A DNA stretch of 41,265 bases from Paractinoplanes toevensis (GTDB lineage: Bacteria > Actinomycetota > Actinomycetes > Mycobacteriales > Micromonosporaceae), in the NCBI RefSeq assembly GCF_018332695.1, contig NZ_BOQN01000120.1, forward strand, positions 1 to 41,265, in the 5' to 3' direction. Position numbers and translations under genes: made by a program. Shown piece after piece: positions 22,243 through 29,048 of the stretch (its first letter is position 1; each line of letters starts with the position of its first letter). The notes under the pieces were generated by a model. The model was not told where the DNA came from, ran no database searches, and worked only from the letters and a program-made list of their open reading frames with translations.

Positions 22243-23653
22243 TGATCCGGTCCAGGTCGCGGCCGAACGGCCGGTCGGCGGTGCCGGCCGGCACCACCGC
22301 CGCGATCTCATCGATCACGGCGGGGACAGGAGCACCGATCAAATTCGCCTGATGTACGGCGAGCAGCTCGCACGCCAGCACGTCCCGGAGCCCGCCCACC
22401 GCCTCACCGAGGCACTCGGCGGCCTCGAAACCGAAGCTCTGCACGTCCTCCTGACCGAGCGAGGTCTCCATCGTCCCGATCAGCGCCGGCGCGGCGAACC
22501 GGCGCAGCCGATGAATCACGCCGACGGCCCGCTTGTGCACCGTCACCATCCCGGCATGCAGCCCGGGGGAGTCGGACAGCTGGCGGGGCAGCCCGGTGAG
22601 CGCGCCGTCCAGCAGCCGGTGCAGCCGGGCCGCACCCAGCTCGGCGAGGTGGATCAGCGCGGTGGTCAGCGCCCCGGCCGTCGCGACCAGATCGGTCCCG
22701 GCAAAGCCGAACGTGCCCACGAACCGTCCGTCCAGATGAGCGGGCGAGTCGGTGACCGCGCCCAGCGCCCGATCCGCCGCGTCCTCCACGGCCGCCGCCG
22801 CCCGCATCGCCACGGCCACGGCCGGCGCGGTGACCCGGAACGACACCGGCGCCTGCAGCGCCCGCCCTTCGCGCCGGTGGTCCGGGCCGAGGAGGGCGCG
22901 GAGGGAGGCGAGGACCTCGCTCAGCTCGGGGCTGTCGGCCAGGGCGGGGTGCAGCGGGTCGGGGCCGGCCCGGATCACGGCGTGCGAGGCCGCCGCCGCG
23001 ATGACGACCTGATTCAGCAGTGTGCGGACCTCGGCGGCGGCGAGGACGGCCAGGCCGGTCAGGCCGGGCACGCCCTCCAGGAAGGCCACACCCTCCTTGG
23101 CCTCGAACGGGCGCGGGGAGAGGCCGGCCGCGGCCAGGGTCGGGGCCGCGTCGATCGCCAGGCCGGCCGGGTCGAGCACCTGGCCGGCGCCGATCAGGAC
23201 GGCGCCCGCGTGGGCCAGCGGGATGATCTCGCCGGCCGCGCCGCCGCGCAGCGGGATGGCCGGGACCACGTCGGCGTCGAGCAGCGCGAGCAGGTGGAGG
23301 CAGAGGCCGGGGGAGGCGCCGGCGGCGGGGTGCAGCAGGGTGCGCAGGCGGGACACGAGCAGGGCGCGGGCTTCCGCCCGGCGCAACCACGGCGCCGAGC
23401 CTACGGCCCGGCCGATCATCAGGGTGTTCTGCTGGCGGGCTTGGCCGTCGGCATCGAGGCGTACGCCGGCCATCGCACCCATGCCGGTGTTCACCCCGTA
23501 GACCGGTTCGTCGCCGGCGAGGTCGCCGAGCATCGCGCGCCGGTTGGCGGCCACGGTGGCGAGCAGGTCGTCGGAGAGGACGATCCGCTGCTCGGAGCGG
23601 GCCAGCGCGGCGATCACCGCCCGATCGAGCTGCTCGGGGCGGTCGATCCTCAT
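22187..23653 (-). CDS. HAL-fold lyase-like protein with AAG in place of ASG
   Basis: 488 aa with clear HAL/PAL architecture: VYGVNTGMGA (Tyr52), EAKEGVAFLEGVPG where HAL has KEGLALINGTQ, VSFRVTAPAV keeping the Arg, and TSLGQEDVQSFGFEAAE near the end. The MIO region reads RGGAAGEIIPLAHAG (residues 137-150), so the cyclising Ala-Ser-Gly is Ala139-Ala-Gly141: the Ser that becomes dehydroalanine is Ala. The position of the catalytic Asn (ING) is Glu-Gly. The protein should lack MIO. It starts ATGA-coupled to the ornithine-cyclodeaminase-family gene. Either a non-MIO enzyme or a binding or scaffold protein; it is distant in sequence from the other HAL-fold protein in the window. Confidence 0.82.
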   Translation of the reverse strand: MRIDRPEQLDRAVIAALARSEQRIVLSDDLLATVAANRRAMLGDLAGDEPVYGVNTGMGAMAGVRLDADGQARQQNTLMIGRAVGSAPWLRRAEARALLVSRLRTLLHPAAGASPGLCLHLLALLDADVVPAIPLRGGAAGEIIPLAHAGAVLIGAGQVLDPAGLAIDAAPTLAAAGLSPRPFEAKEGVAFLEGVPGLTGLAVLAAAEVRTLLNQVVIAAAASHAVIRAGPDPLHPALADSPELSEVLASLRALLGPDHRREGRALQAPVSFRVTAPAVAVAMRAAAAVEDAADRALGAVTDSPAHLDGRFVGTFGFAGTDLVATAGALTTALIHLAELGAARLHRLLDGALTGLPRQLSDSPGLHAGMVTVHKRAVGVIHRLRRFAAPALIGTMETSLGQEDVQSFGFEAAECLGEAVGGLRDVLACELLAVHQANLIGAPVPAVIDEIAAVVPAGTADRPFGRDLDRIISLLEGGWAGGISAGSSG

Positions 23654-24654
23654 CGGTAGCGGAGCATGGTGCCCACGCCGGCGGTCTCGGCCCGGGTCAG
23701 GATCAGGTGGGCCAGGGCCACGTCGAGGATGGACAGGCCGCGGTGCCAGAAGAGGATGCGCTCGTCGGGGTGTTCGCGGCCGGGCTTGGCGCCGCTCACG
23801 ATCTCGCCGATCTGGGCGTGCAGGGTGTCCTCGCTCAGGCGGCCGGTGTCGACGTGGGCGCGCAGCGCGCCGAACCGGCCGGAGCGGGACTCTCGCCAGT
23901 CGTCGACGACCACCTTGTCCATCACGTCGAGCAGGTCGAGTTCCACGGCGCTGATGGTTCCGTACGGAACGACGAAGGCGCCCGGCTTTACCACCGCCGT
24001 ACGCAAAAGGGGTGTCGGTTTTTCCAGCCTGGACGCCTCGACCAGGATGTCGGCCTGGTCGAACGCCTCGTCGGCGGTGGCCACCGCCCGCACCGGGGTG
24101 TCGGTGACCTCGCGCAGCCGCGCGGCGAACGCCTCCCGGGACTCGGGGCGGCGGCTGGTCACCCGGATCTCCTCCAGCGGGAAGAGGCTGTCCAGCATGG
24201 TGACGTTGGCGAACGCGGTGCCGCGCGCGCCGACGTGGCCCAGGACGCGGGAGTCGGGGCGGGCCAGGTGTTTGGCGCCGACCGCGGTCATCGCCCCGGT
24301 GCGCACCTCGGTGATCAGCGTGGCGTCCAGGATGGCGAGCGGCACCCCGGTGGTGGGGTCGTAGACGGTCATCAGGGCCAGCTCGCTGGGCAGGCCCTGC
24401 TCGTAGTTGTGCACGAAGTCGCCGACGACCTTGACGCCGCTCAGGCCGCGCGGGCCGAGCGTGGAGACGTGGCCGCGCAGGATGTTGAAATGGCCGGCGC
24501 CGCCGTTGTCCGGGACCAGGTGGGTGCGCGGCTCGAAGACCGTGTGGCCGCGGCCGTGGGCGTCGACGACCGACTCGACGGCGGCGATGACCTCGGTGCT
24601 GGTGATGCCGAGACCGTCGATGTCGCCCCCGGAGAGGAAGCGAATCTGAATCAT
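23650..24654 (-). CDS. Ornithine cyclodeaminase/mu-crystallin-family enzyme
   Basis: 334 aa from ATG 24654 (MIQIRFLSGGDI is the natural N-terminus). The family Lys is in SGVKVVGDF (Lys75) and the RTGA motif at 118-121. The NAD(H)-binding fold begins VLGHVGARGTA at 138, with His where most have Gly-Thr-Gly. Family members are NAD-dependent cyclodeaminases, ketimine reductases, or alanine, lysine or N-methyl amino acid dehydrogenases. Coupled by ATGA to the HAL-fold gene, so both probably act on the same amino acid. Divergent from an RpiR regulator. Confidence 0.88.
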   Translation of the reverse strand: MIQIRFLSGGDIDGLGITSTEVIAAVESVVDAHGRGHTVFEPRTHLVPDNGGAGHFNILRGHVSTLGPRGLSGVKVVGDFVHNYEQGLPSELALMTVYDPTTGVPLAILDATLITEVRTGAMTAVGAKHLARPDSRVLGHVGARGTAFANVTMLDSLFPLEEIRVTSRRPESREAFAARLREVTDTPVRAVATADEAFDQADILVEASRLEKPTPLLRTAVVKPGAFVVPYGTISAVELDLLDVMDKVVVDDWRESRSGRFGALRAHVDTGRLSEDTLHAQIGEIVSGAKPGREHPDERILFWHRGLSILDVALAHLILTRAETAGVGTMLRYR

Positions 24655-24660
24655 GACATG

Positions 24661-24690
24661 CACCCTATAGCCTAGGTGTTTCAAGTTATT
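24661..24690. promoter_or_regulatory. AT-rich divergent control region of OCD and RpiR genes
   Basis: On the minus strand GCTATAGGG lies eight bases before the OCD start; the same nonamer precedes the TauE/SafE start. TATAGG could be a -10 element for a nearly leaderless transcript, or AGGG a weak ribosome-binding site. TGAATAACTTGAAA (minus strand, 24690 to 24677 region) contains TGAAT/TGAAA direct repeats, a candidate RpiR site. Confidence 0.4.
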
Positions 24691-24713
24691 CAGGTACGGC
24701 CGAGGGGAGCCCC

Positions 24714-25529
24714 ATGGCGCGCGCGGAGGACTGGCTGCTCGCCCTGGCCCAGCGGCACCGGCTCTCGCCCACCCAGCGGCAGATCGTGCAGCGGATGCTC
24801 GGCCTGTTCCCGGACGTCGCGTTCAAGTCGACCATCGAGATCGCCGAGCTGGCCGGGGTCAGCCAGCCGACGGTCACCCGGCTCGCCACCGCCCTGGGGT
24901 TCGCCGGGTTCCCCGAGTTCCGGGCCGCGCTGCGGGACGCGGTGCTGTCCGCGTCCGCGCCGGCCTCGGCGACTCCCGCGCCGTCGCCGGTCGATCAGGA
25001 ACTGGCCAACCTCGCGTACGTGAAACGGGTCCTGGACAGCGACGCCGCCCGCGAGGCGGTGAGTCTGCTGGCCGGCACGACCCCGCTCGGCGTCCTGGGT
25101 TTGCGCGCCTCGGCCGCTCTAGCCGAATATTTCGGATATTTCGCACGGCGGCTGCTGCCCGCGGTGAGCGTGTGCACCGACGCGAGCATCATCGACGACA
25201 CCGTCCTGCAGCTGCACCAGCAGGGCGCCACCGCCCTGCTGGTCTTCGCGATGCCCCGCTGCCCGGCCGCGACGGTCGGCGCGATCCGGCTGGCCCGCGA
25301 GCTGGGACTGGCCTCGGTCGTGGTGACCGACACCGCCCTCGTCCCGTTCGCCGGCGACGCCGACGTGCTGCTGGTCGCGCCGGTCGGCACCGAACTGGTC
25401 TTCGACTCGCACGCCGCCGTGGTGGTGCTGGCGATCAGCCTGCTCGACGCGATCGCCCGCACCGCACCGCAGCGCACCCAGGAACGCCTCGAGGCCCACG
25501 AGGCCCTGGTCGAGCGCTGGATCTTCTAA
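24714..25529 (+). CDS. RpiR/MurR-family transcriptional regulator
   Basis: 271 aa, ATG preceded by GAGGGGAG. N-terminal HTH_6 domain at about residues 20-66 (STIEIAELAGVSQPTVTRLA, GFAGFPEFRAAL), then a SIS sugar-phosphate-type fold from about 110 to 255 (LGVLGLRASAALAEYFGY, LLVFAMPRCPAATVGAIRLA, VVVTDTALVPF). Divergent from the OCD/HAL-fold operon and the obvious candidate regulator. RpiR members beside amino-acid catabolic genes often sense non-sugar ligands. Confidence 0.9.
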   Translation: MARAEDWLLALAQRHRLSPTQRQIVQRMLGLFPDVAFKSTIEIAELAGVSQPTVTRLATALGFAGFPEFRAALRDAVLSASAPASATPAPSPVDQELANLAYVKRVLDSDAAREAVSLLAGTTPLGVLGLRASAALAEYFGYFARRLLPAVSVCTDASIIDDTVLQLHQQGATALLVFAMPRCPAATVGAIRLARELGLASVVVTDTALVPFAGDADVLLVAPVGTELVFDSHAAVVVLAISLLDAIARTAPQRTQERLEAHEALVERWIF

Positions 25530-25585
25530 CTCTTTCCGAGGGAACGCACGCAGCCCCCCGCACGCGAACGCCCGGCATCGCAGAT

Positions 25586-25626
25586 CTTGTGGAGTTGCCG
25601 CTCTGTCCGCACGGAAAGTCCACAAG
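25586..25626. repeat. Inverted repeat in the gap after the RpiR gene
   Basis: CTTGTGGA (25586-25593) and TCCACAAG (25619-25626) are exact reverse complements around 25 bases. The 262-base gap between the RpiR gene and the converging lipoprotein gene holds this, a GC hairpin at 25642-25660 and no gene that I can support. Confidence 0.5.
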
Positions 25627-25641
25627 TTCGGGCGTAGCCGG

Positions 25642-25660
25642 GGGCGGGCCGGGCCCGCCC
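25642..25660. terminator. GC-rich hairpin between converging genes
   Basis: GGGCGGGCC (25642-25650) and GGCCCGCCC (25652-25660) are perfect complements separated by one base, giving a stem of about seven pairs with a tight loop. Its place between the ends of two converging genes suggests termination; no U-tract. Confidence 0.45.
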
Positions 25661-25791
25661 GCAGCGGGCTCGCGGAGGGTGAGTGGCACCTGCCGGGACC
25701 GCGTGCCACGGGAGTGGGGCGGCGCGTACGCAAAGGTTTGATCTTCCGCGCGGAAGCGTCCCGTCCTCCGGACCTCGACCCGAACGGATCT

Positions 25792-26397
25792 CTAGCTCTT
25801 GCCGTTGTCCAGGATCTTGGCGGTCGCGGTGATGGTCTTCGAGTGCTGCTTGCCGCCGCCCAGGGCCCAGATCGCGTACGTGTGCTTCTCCACCGAACCG
25901 ACCTCGCCCGCGCAGCTGAACTGGAACTCCTCGGTGCCGGACAGCGGCTCCGGCCCGTAGGTGCCGGGCGTGTGGGTCGGGTCGTCGACGCTGAGCGCCG
26001 CGCTGTCCGCACCGGTGATCTTCCACTTGATGATCGCCGGGACGGCCGGGGCACGGAACACCGCGGTGCCCTCCGGGCACTTCGGCTTCTGCACCAGCTT
26101 GAACGAGACGATCGTCGGTCCGGAGTCGGTCGGCTTCGTCGCCGTCGGAGCGGGCTTGGTGGTTTTCTCGGCCTTCGGCGAGCTGGTCGACCCCGGCTCG
26201 GCGGTGACCGGGCCGGTCGTGGTCACGGTCGCGGTGGCCTTGGCCGGCGCCGGGTTGTCACCGGCCGCCGCGGCCGCGGTGGTCTCGGTCGGCGCCCCGG
26301 TGGTGGACGCGGCCGACGGGGAGGAGCCGGCCTTGCAGCCGGACAGGATCACGAGCGTGGTCGCGGCCAGGGCCAGGACCGTCGTCTGCGTCTTCAT
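25792..26397 (-). CDS. Secreted lipoprotein with Ser/Thr/Pro linker
   Basis: 201 aa. Lipobox VILSGC with Cys21, then about 70 residues rich in Ala, Thr, Pro, Ser and Lys, a flexible linker away from the membrane. The remaining 105 residues look like an immunoglobulin-like beta domain: PTIVSFKLVQKPKCPEG, IKWKITGADSAALSVDD, EFQFSCAGEVG and HTYAIWALGGG, with two Cys that could pair outside the cell. No enzyme motif. The start has no good ribosome-binding site. Function unknown. Confidence 0.8.
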   Translation of the reverse strand: MKTQTTVLALAATTLVILSGCKAGSSPSAASTTGAPTETTAAAAAGDNPAPAKATATVTTTGPVTAEPGSTSSPKAEKTTKPAPTATKPTDSGPTIVSFKLVQKPKCPEGTAVFRAPAVPAIIKWKITGADSAALSVDDPTHTPGTYGPEPLSGTEEFQFSCAGEVGSVEKHTYAIWALGGGKQHSKTITATAKILDNGKS

Positions 26398-26462
26398 GGC
26401 ATGAACGGTAGGGATCTTGCTACTTTCTGTGCTCCTCCATTCGTGCCGTCGGCCCGGAACAA

Positions 26463-26496
26463 TTGCGTTGCCGCCCTGCTGAGGGGGCCCTACCGT
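26463..26496 (+). promoter_or_regulatory. Candidate promoter of the 29-aa ORF
   Basis: TTGCCG at 26468-26473 is followed after 17 bases by TACCGT at 26491-26496; an overlapping TTGCGT starts at 26463. This is an acceptable sigma-70-like pair for this GC content. Confidence 0.4.
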
Positions 26497-26533
26497 AGTG
26501 CTCACCACCGATCACCAAGGTCAGGAGAGACCG

Positions 26534-26623
26534 ATGTTCCGGCAGATCCTCATTGTTCCGCGGCGGCATGCGTCGCGCGGCGAGGCTGCCGTGCGAGGTC
26601 TCGGGGAGCGGTGGCGCCACTGA
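26534..26623 (+). CDS. 29-aa small basic ORF before the tRNA cluster
   Basis: ATG 26534 has AGGAGAG six bases upstream, one of the best ribosome-binding sites in the window. The product (MFRQILIVPRRHASRGE, then AAVRGLGERWRH) is strongly basic with one Trp and no Cys. The stop codon lies inside a hairpin (26612-26633), and a second hairpin with a T-rich end follows (26658-26679). A leader peptide or small protein is possible. No family recognised. Confidence 0.45.
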   Translation: MFRQILIVPRRHASRGEAAVRGLGERWRH

Positions 26624-26633
26624 CAGTGCGCCA
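26612..26633 (+). terminator. Hairpin overlapping the small-ORF stop
   Basis: TGGCG and CACTG pair with CAGTG and CGCCA around a single A, with one bulged C at 26617. It covers the stop codon, so it could be an attenuator-like or stabilising element. Confidence 0.35.
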
Positions 26634-26657
26634 GCAAGGCCCACCGCCGCCGCCCCG

Positions 26658-26679
26658 GAAAACGGGACCGGCGGTTTTC
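26658..26679 (+). terminator. Candidate terminator before tRNA-Gly
   Basis: GAAAAC (26658-26663) pairs with GTTTTC (26674-26679), followed by TGTTTC. It could end the small-ORF transcript just before the tRNA genes, though the stem is short. Confidence 0.35.
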
Positions 26680-26687
26680 TGTTTCAT

Positions 26688-26760
26688 GCGGCTGTAGCTC
26701 AGCAGGGAGAGCGCCACCCCGCCAAGGTGGAGGTCGCCGGTTCGATTCCGGTCAGCCGCT
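26688..26760 (+). tRNA. tRNA-Gly(GCC), atypical sequence
   Basis: A complete cloverleaf: acceptor GCGGCTG/CAGCCGC, D stem GCTC/GAGC, anticodon arm CCACC-CCGCCAA-GGTGG with anticodon GCC, T arm GCCGG-TTCGATT-CCGGT, discriminator T, no encoded CCA. The D arm and anticodon stem differ from what I recall of the common actinobacterial tRNA-Gly(GCC), so this may be a second, divergent copy. Confidence 0.9.
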
Positions 26761-26764
26761 CGGC

Positions 26765-26838
26765 GTCGCCGTAGCTCAGCAGGTCAGAGCGCGGAGCTGA
26801 TAACTCCGAGGCCGGTGGTTCGATCCCACCCGGCGACA
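26765..26838 (+). tRNA. tRNA-Ile(GAT), atypical sequence
   Basis: Acceptor GTCGCCG/CGGCGAC, D stem GCTC/GAGC, anticodon arm CGGAG-CTGATAA-CTCCG with anticodon GAT, T arm GGTGG-TTCGATC-CCACC, discriminator A, no encoded CCA. It follows tRNA-Gly after four bases. The acceptor stem is unlike the usual GGGCC-type start of bacterial tRNA-Ile. Confidence 0.9.
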
Positions 26839-26858
26839 CGGGCCGCAAGGCCGAAACT

Positions 26859-26930
26859 GTGGCTGTAGCTCAGTGGCAGAGCGCCGGGTCGTGGCCCCGG
26901 AGATCGCCGGTTCGAATCCGGCCAGTCACC
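26859..26930 (+). tRNA. tRNA-His(GTG), no encoded G-1
   Basis: Acceptor GTGGCTG/CAGTCAC, D stem GCTC/GAGC, anticodon arm CCGGG-TCGTGGC-CCCGG with anticodon GTG, T arm GCCGG-TTCGAAT-CCGGC, discriminator C. The base before the acceptor is T, so the extra G at position -1, normally encoded in bacterial tRNA-His, is missing, and CCA is not encoded. Confidence 0.88.
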
Positions 26931-26946
26931 CCGCCCGTAGCTCAGC
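26931..26946 (+). pseudogene. 5-prime fragment of a fourth tRNA
   Basis: Immediately after tRNA-His the sequence CCGCCCGTAGCTCAG repeats the acceptor-D-arm start of the three tRNAs, then diverges (CGCACCCC) with no anticodon or T arm. The following 318 bases to 27264 hold no gene I can support. Confidence 0.6.
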
Positions 26947-27264
26947 GCACCCCAACCCGCCCACCGAACAGTCCCGGGCGCCGGCCATCGACCTCCCGCG
27001 GGGTGGTCGCCCGCTCTCGGATACCGGGTCGTCGTCCCGCATCCCGGGCATGGTCCCGCCGAGGACAGAGCAGCAACTCCCCGGTGGCGACAATGATGCC
27101 CGCGAATGCGCTGTGCCATCCATTCAGCACGCTTGATGCGGCAACGTACTGAGGAAACGCCCATTCCGGCTCGACCCCGGCCGCGGCCTGTGAGGGGAGA
27201 TCTGCCGGTCTGTCTTCAGTGGACGTTCTTGTGCGCGGGGCGCGGCGGGAGGACGCTGGCTGGC

Positions 27265-28209
27265 ATGGCTGGGAGTCCGCAACTGCCGTCGTTCACCGGG
27301 GCCGCGGCTTGGCTCAACTCGGCGCCGCTGAGCCCGCAGCAGGTGCGCGGGCGGGTCGTGCTGGTCAACTTCTGGACGCTCACCTGCATCAATTGGCTGC
27401 GCCAGGAACCGTATGTCCGGGCCTGGTCGCGGGCCTACCGTAACGACGGTCTGGTCGTGATCGGGGTGCACACGCCGGAGTTCGGTTTCGAGCACGATGT
27501 CGACGGTGTGAAACGGGCGGTCGAGGTGCGGGAGATCGACTATCCGGTCGCGGTCGACAACGACTATGCGATCTGGTCGGCGTTCGACAACCACTACTGG
27601 CCCGCGCTGTATTTCGCCGATCGCGACGGTGGGCTGCGCGATTTCCACTTCGGTGAGGGGCGCTACGAGGAGTCGGAACGCCGCATTCAGCGGCTGCTCG
27701 GCATTCACCGGGAGCCGGCCGCGGTGCGTGCGCTCGGCGTCGAGGCGCCGGCCGATTGGGACCATTTGCGTACGCCGGAGACGTACCTCGGCACCGCGCG
27801 GGGCGAACGGTTCGCGTCGCCGGGTGGGGCCCGCAGCGGCTCCCACGATTACGCGCGGCCCGGCTACCTCGATTTCAACGACTGGGCGCTGGACGGCACC
27901 TGGACGATCGGCCGGGAGAGTGTGGAGCTCGACGCGGCCGGCGGCACCATCGGCTTCCGTTTCCAGGCACGTGACGCGCACGTCGTGCTGTCGGCGGCCG
28001 GCGACGAGCCGATCCCGTTCCGGGTGTTCGTCGACGGCGAGGCACCGGGCGCGAACCACGGCGAGGACGTCGACGAGGACGGCAACGGCGAACTCGGCGC
28101 CGGCCGCCTCTATCAGTTGTTCCGGGAGAGGGAGAAAGTCGGCGAGCGCACGCTGGAGATCACCTTCAGCGAGCCGGGCGCGCGGGCGTACGCGTTCACT
28201 TTCGGCTGA
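27265..28209 (+). CDS. Thioredoxin-like protein (DipZ C-terminal type) lacking the second Cys
   Basis: 314 aa from ATG 27265 with GGGAGGA upstream. Residues 20-160 are a redoxin domain (VVLVNFWTLTCINW, YRNDGLVVIGVHTPEFGFEHD, FGEGRYEESE), and residues 205-310 are the beta-sandwich found at the end of DipZ-type proteins. The active site reads CINW (Cys41, Trp44) where relatives have CINC, so it cannot form the usual intramolecular disulfide. No CcdA-like membrane part and no signal peptide are attached. It may act as a monothiol enzyme or have lost redox function. Its end overlaps the converging esterase gene. Confidence 0.85.
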   Translation: MAGSPQLPSFTGAAAWLNSAPLSPQQVRGRVVLVNFWTLTCINWLRQEPYVRAWSRAYRNDGLVVIGVHTPEFGFEHDVDGVKRAVEVREIDYPVAVDNDYAIWSAFDNHYWPALYFADRDGGLRDFHFGEGRYEESERRIQRLLGIHREPAAVRALGVEAPADWDHLRTPETYLGTARGERFASPGGARSGSHDYARPGYLDFNDWALDGTWTIGRESVELDAAGGTIGFRFQARDAHVVLSAAGDEPIPFRVFVDGEAPGANHGEDVDEDGNGELGAGRLYQLFREREKVGERTLEITFSEPGARAYAFTFG

Positions 28210-29041
28210 GGAAGCTGAGGAAGCTCAGGAAGTCGAGGCTTTCCTGGACGATCGGGTCCAGGTCGGCGCCGGCGAAACAGTGGTCGGCGCCGGGCACGAT
28301 CCGCAGTTGCGCGGGGGCGCCGGCCGCGGTTAGCCGGTCATGGAGTTCCCGGCTCTGCCCGACCGGCACGATCCGGTCGTCGTCGCCGTGCACGAGCAAC
28401 AACGGCGGGGCATCGGCGGAGACGTAGCTGACCGGGCTGGCCGCGGCGGACTTTTCCGGTACGTCCTGGACGGGCCCGCCGACGAGCAGGCTCTCCGGGC
28501 AATCGGGCGCGTCGTGGTCCTGCAGGCCTTCGGGATGGTTCTGGGCGGCCATGGTGAGCAGGTCGCTCGGCCCGTACCAGATCACCCCGGCCCGGATCTC
28601 GCCGCTGGTCAGCGCGAGCAGGCTGGCCAGGTGGCCGCCCGCCGACTCGCCCCACACCGCGAAGCGCCCGGGGTCGAGGCCCAGTTCACCGGCGTGCTCG
28701 CGCAGCCAGGTCGTCGCGGCCCGGACGTCGTCGAGCTGCGCGGGAAAGGTGGCCTCGCCACTGAGCCGGTAGGTGATCCGGGCCAGGGCGAACCCGGCGC
28801 CGAGGATGCGCTCGCCGATCCGCCCGCGCACCAGCTGCGGTGACTCCCGCTTGTTGGTGCCGAAGCGCCAGGCGCCGCCGTGCACCCAGATCACCAGCGG
28901 CACCGGCGTCGGGGCCCCGGCCGGCCGGAACAGGTCGAGGGTGAGCGGACGGTAGCCGTCGACCTCGGCGACGATCGCGTCCCGCCAGCAGAGGTGGTCG
29001 CCGTCGGTGACCGGGGCGGGCGGTGGTTGCGAAGGTGTCAT
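28196..29041 (-). CDS. Alpha/beta hydrolase, esterase/lipase HGGAW type
   Basis: 281 aa. Oxyanion motif HGGAW at 54-58, nucleophile in GESAGG (Ser133), acid in GDDDRIVP (Asp221/222) and base in GADHCF (His254), a complete triad for the BD-FAE/hormone-sensitive-lipase-like group that deacylates small or carbohydrate esters. Cytosolic by sequence. The C-terminal end FLSFLSFLSRK is made by a 9-bp triple repeat and overlaps the converging thioredoxin-like gene by 14 bases. Confidence 0.88.
   Translation of the reverse strand: MTPSQPPPAPVTDGDHLCWRDAIVAEVDGYRPLTLDLFRPAGAPTPVPLVIWVHGGAWRFGTNKRESPQLVRGRIGERILGAGFALARITYRLSGEATFPAQLDDVRAATTWLREHAGELGLDPGRFAVWGESAGGHLASLLALTSGEIRAGVIWYGPSDLLTMAAQNHPEGLQDHDAPDCPESLLVGGPVQDVPEKSAAASPVSYVSADAPPLLLVHGDDDRIVPVGQSRELHDRLTAAGAPAQLRIVPGADHCFAGADLDPIVQESLDFLSFLSFLSRK
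28206..28232. repeat. Three 9-bp tandem repeats at a convergent junction
   Basis: CTGAGGAAG, CTGAGGAAG and CTCAGGAAG follow one another across the stop of the thioredoxin-like gene and within the last codons of the esterase, giving its FLS-FLS-FLS tail. Confidence 0.85.
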
Positions 29042-29048
29042 GATCCCA

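Noticed and set aside
22352..23659. Long plus-strand frame of 435 codons opposite the HAL-fold gene
   Set aside because: It mirrors the codon bias of the real gene, is rich in Gly/Arg/Gln and has no recognisable domain. The minus-strand protein matches a known fold throughout.
26688..26946. Integration site of a mobile element at the tRNAs
   Set aside because: No integrase, no direct repeat of a tRNA 3-prime end and no phage-like genes nearby; only the broken fourth tRNA hints at rearrangement.
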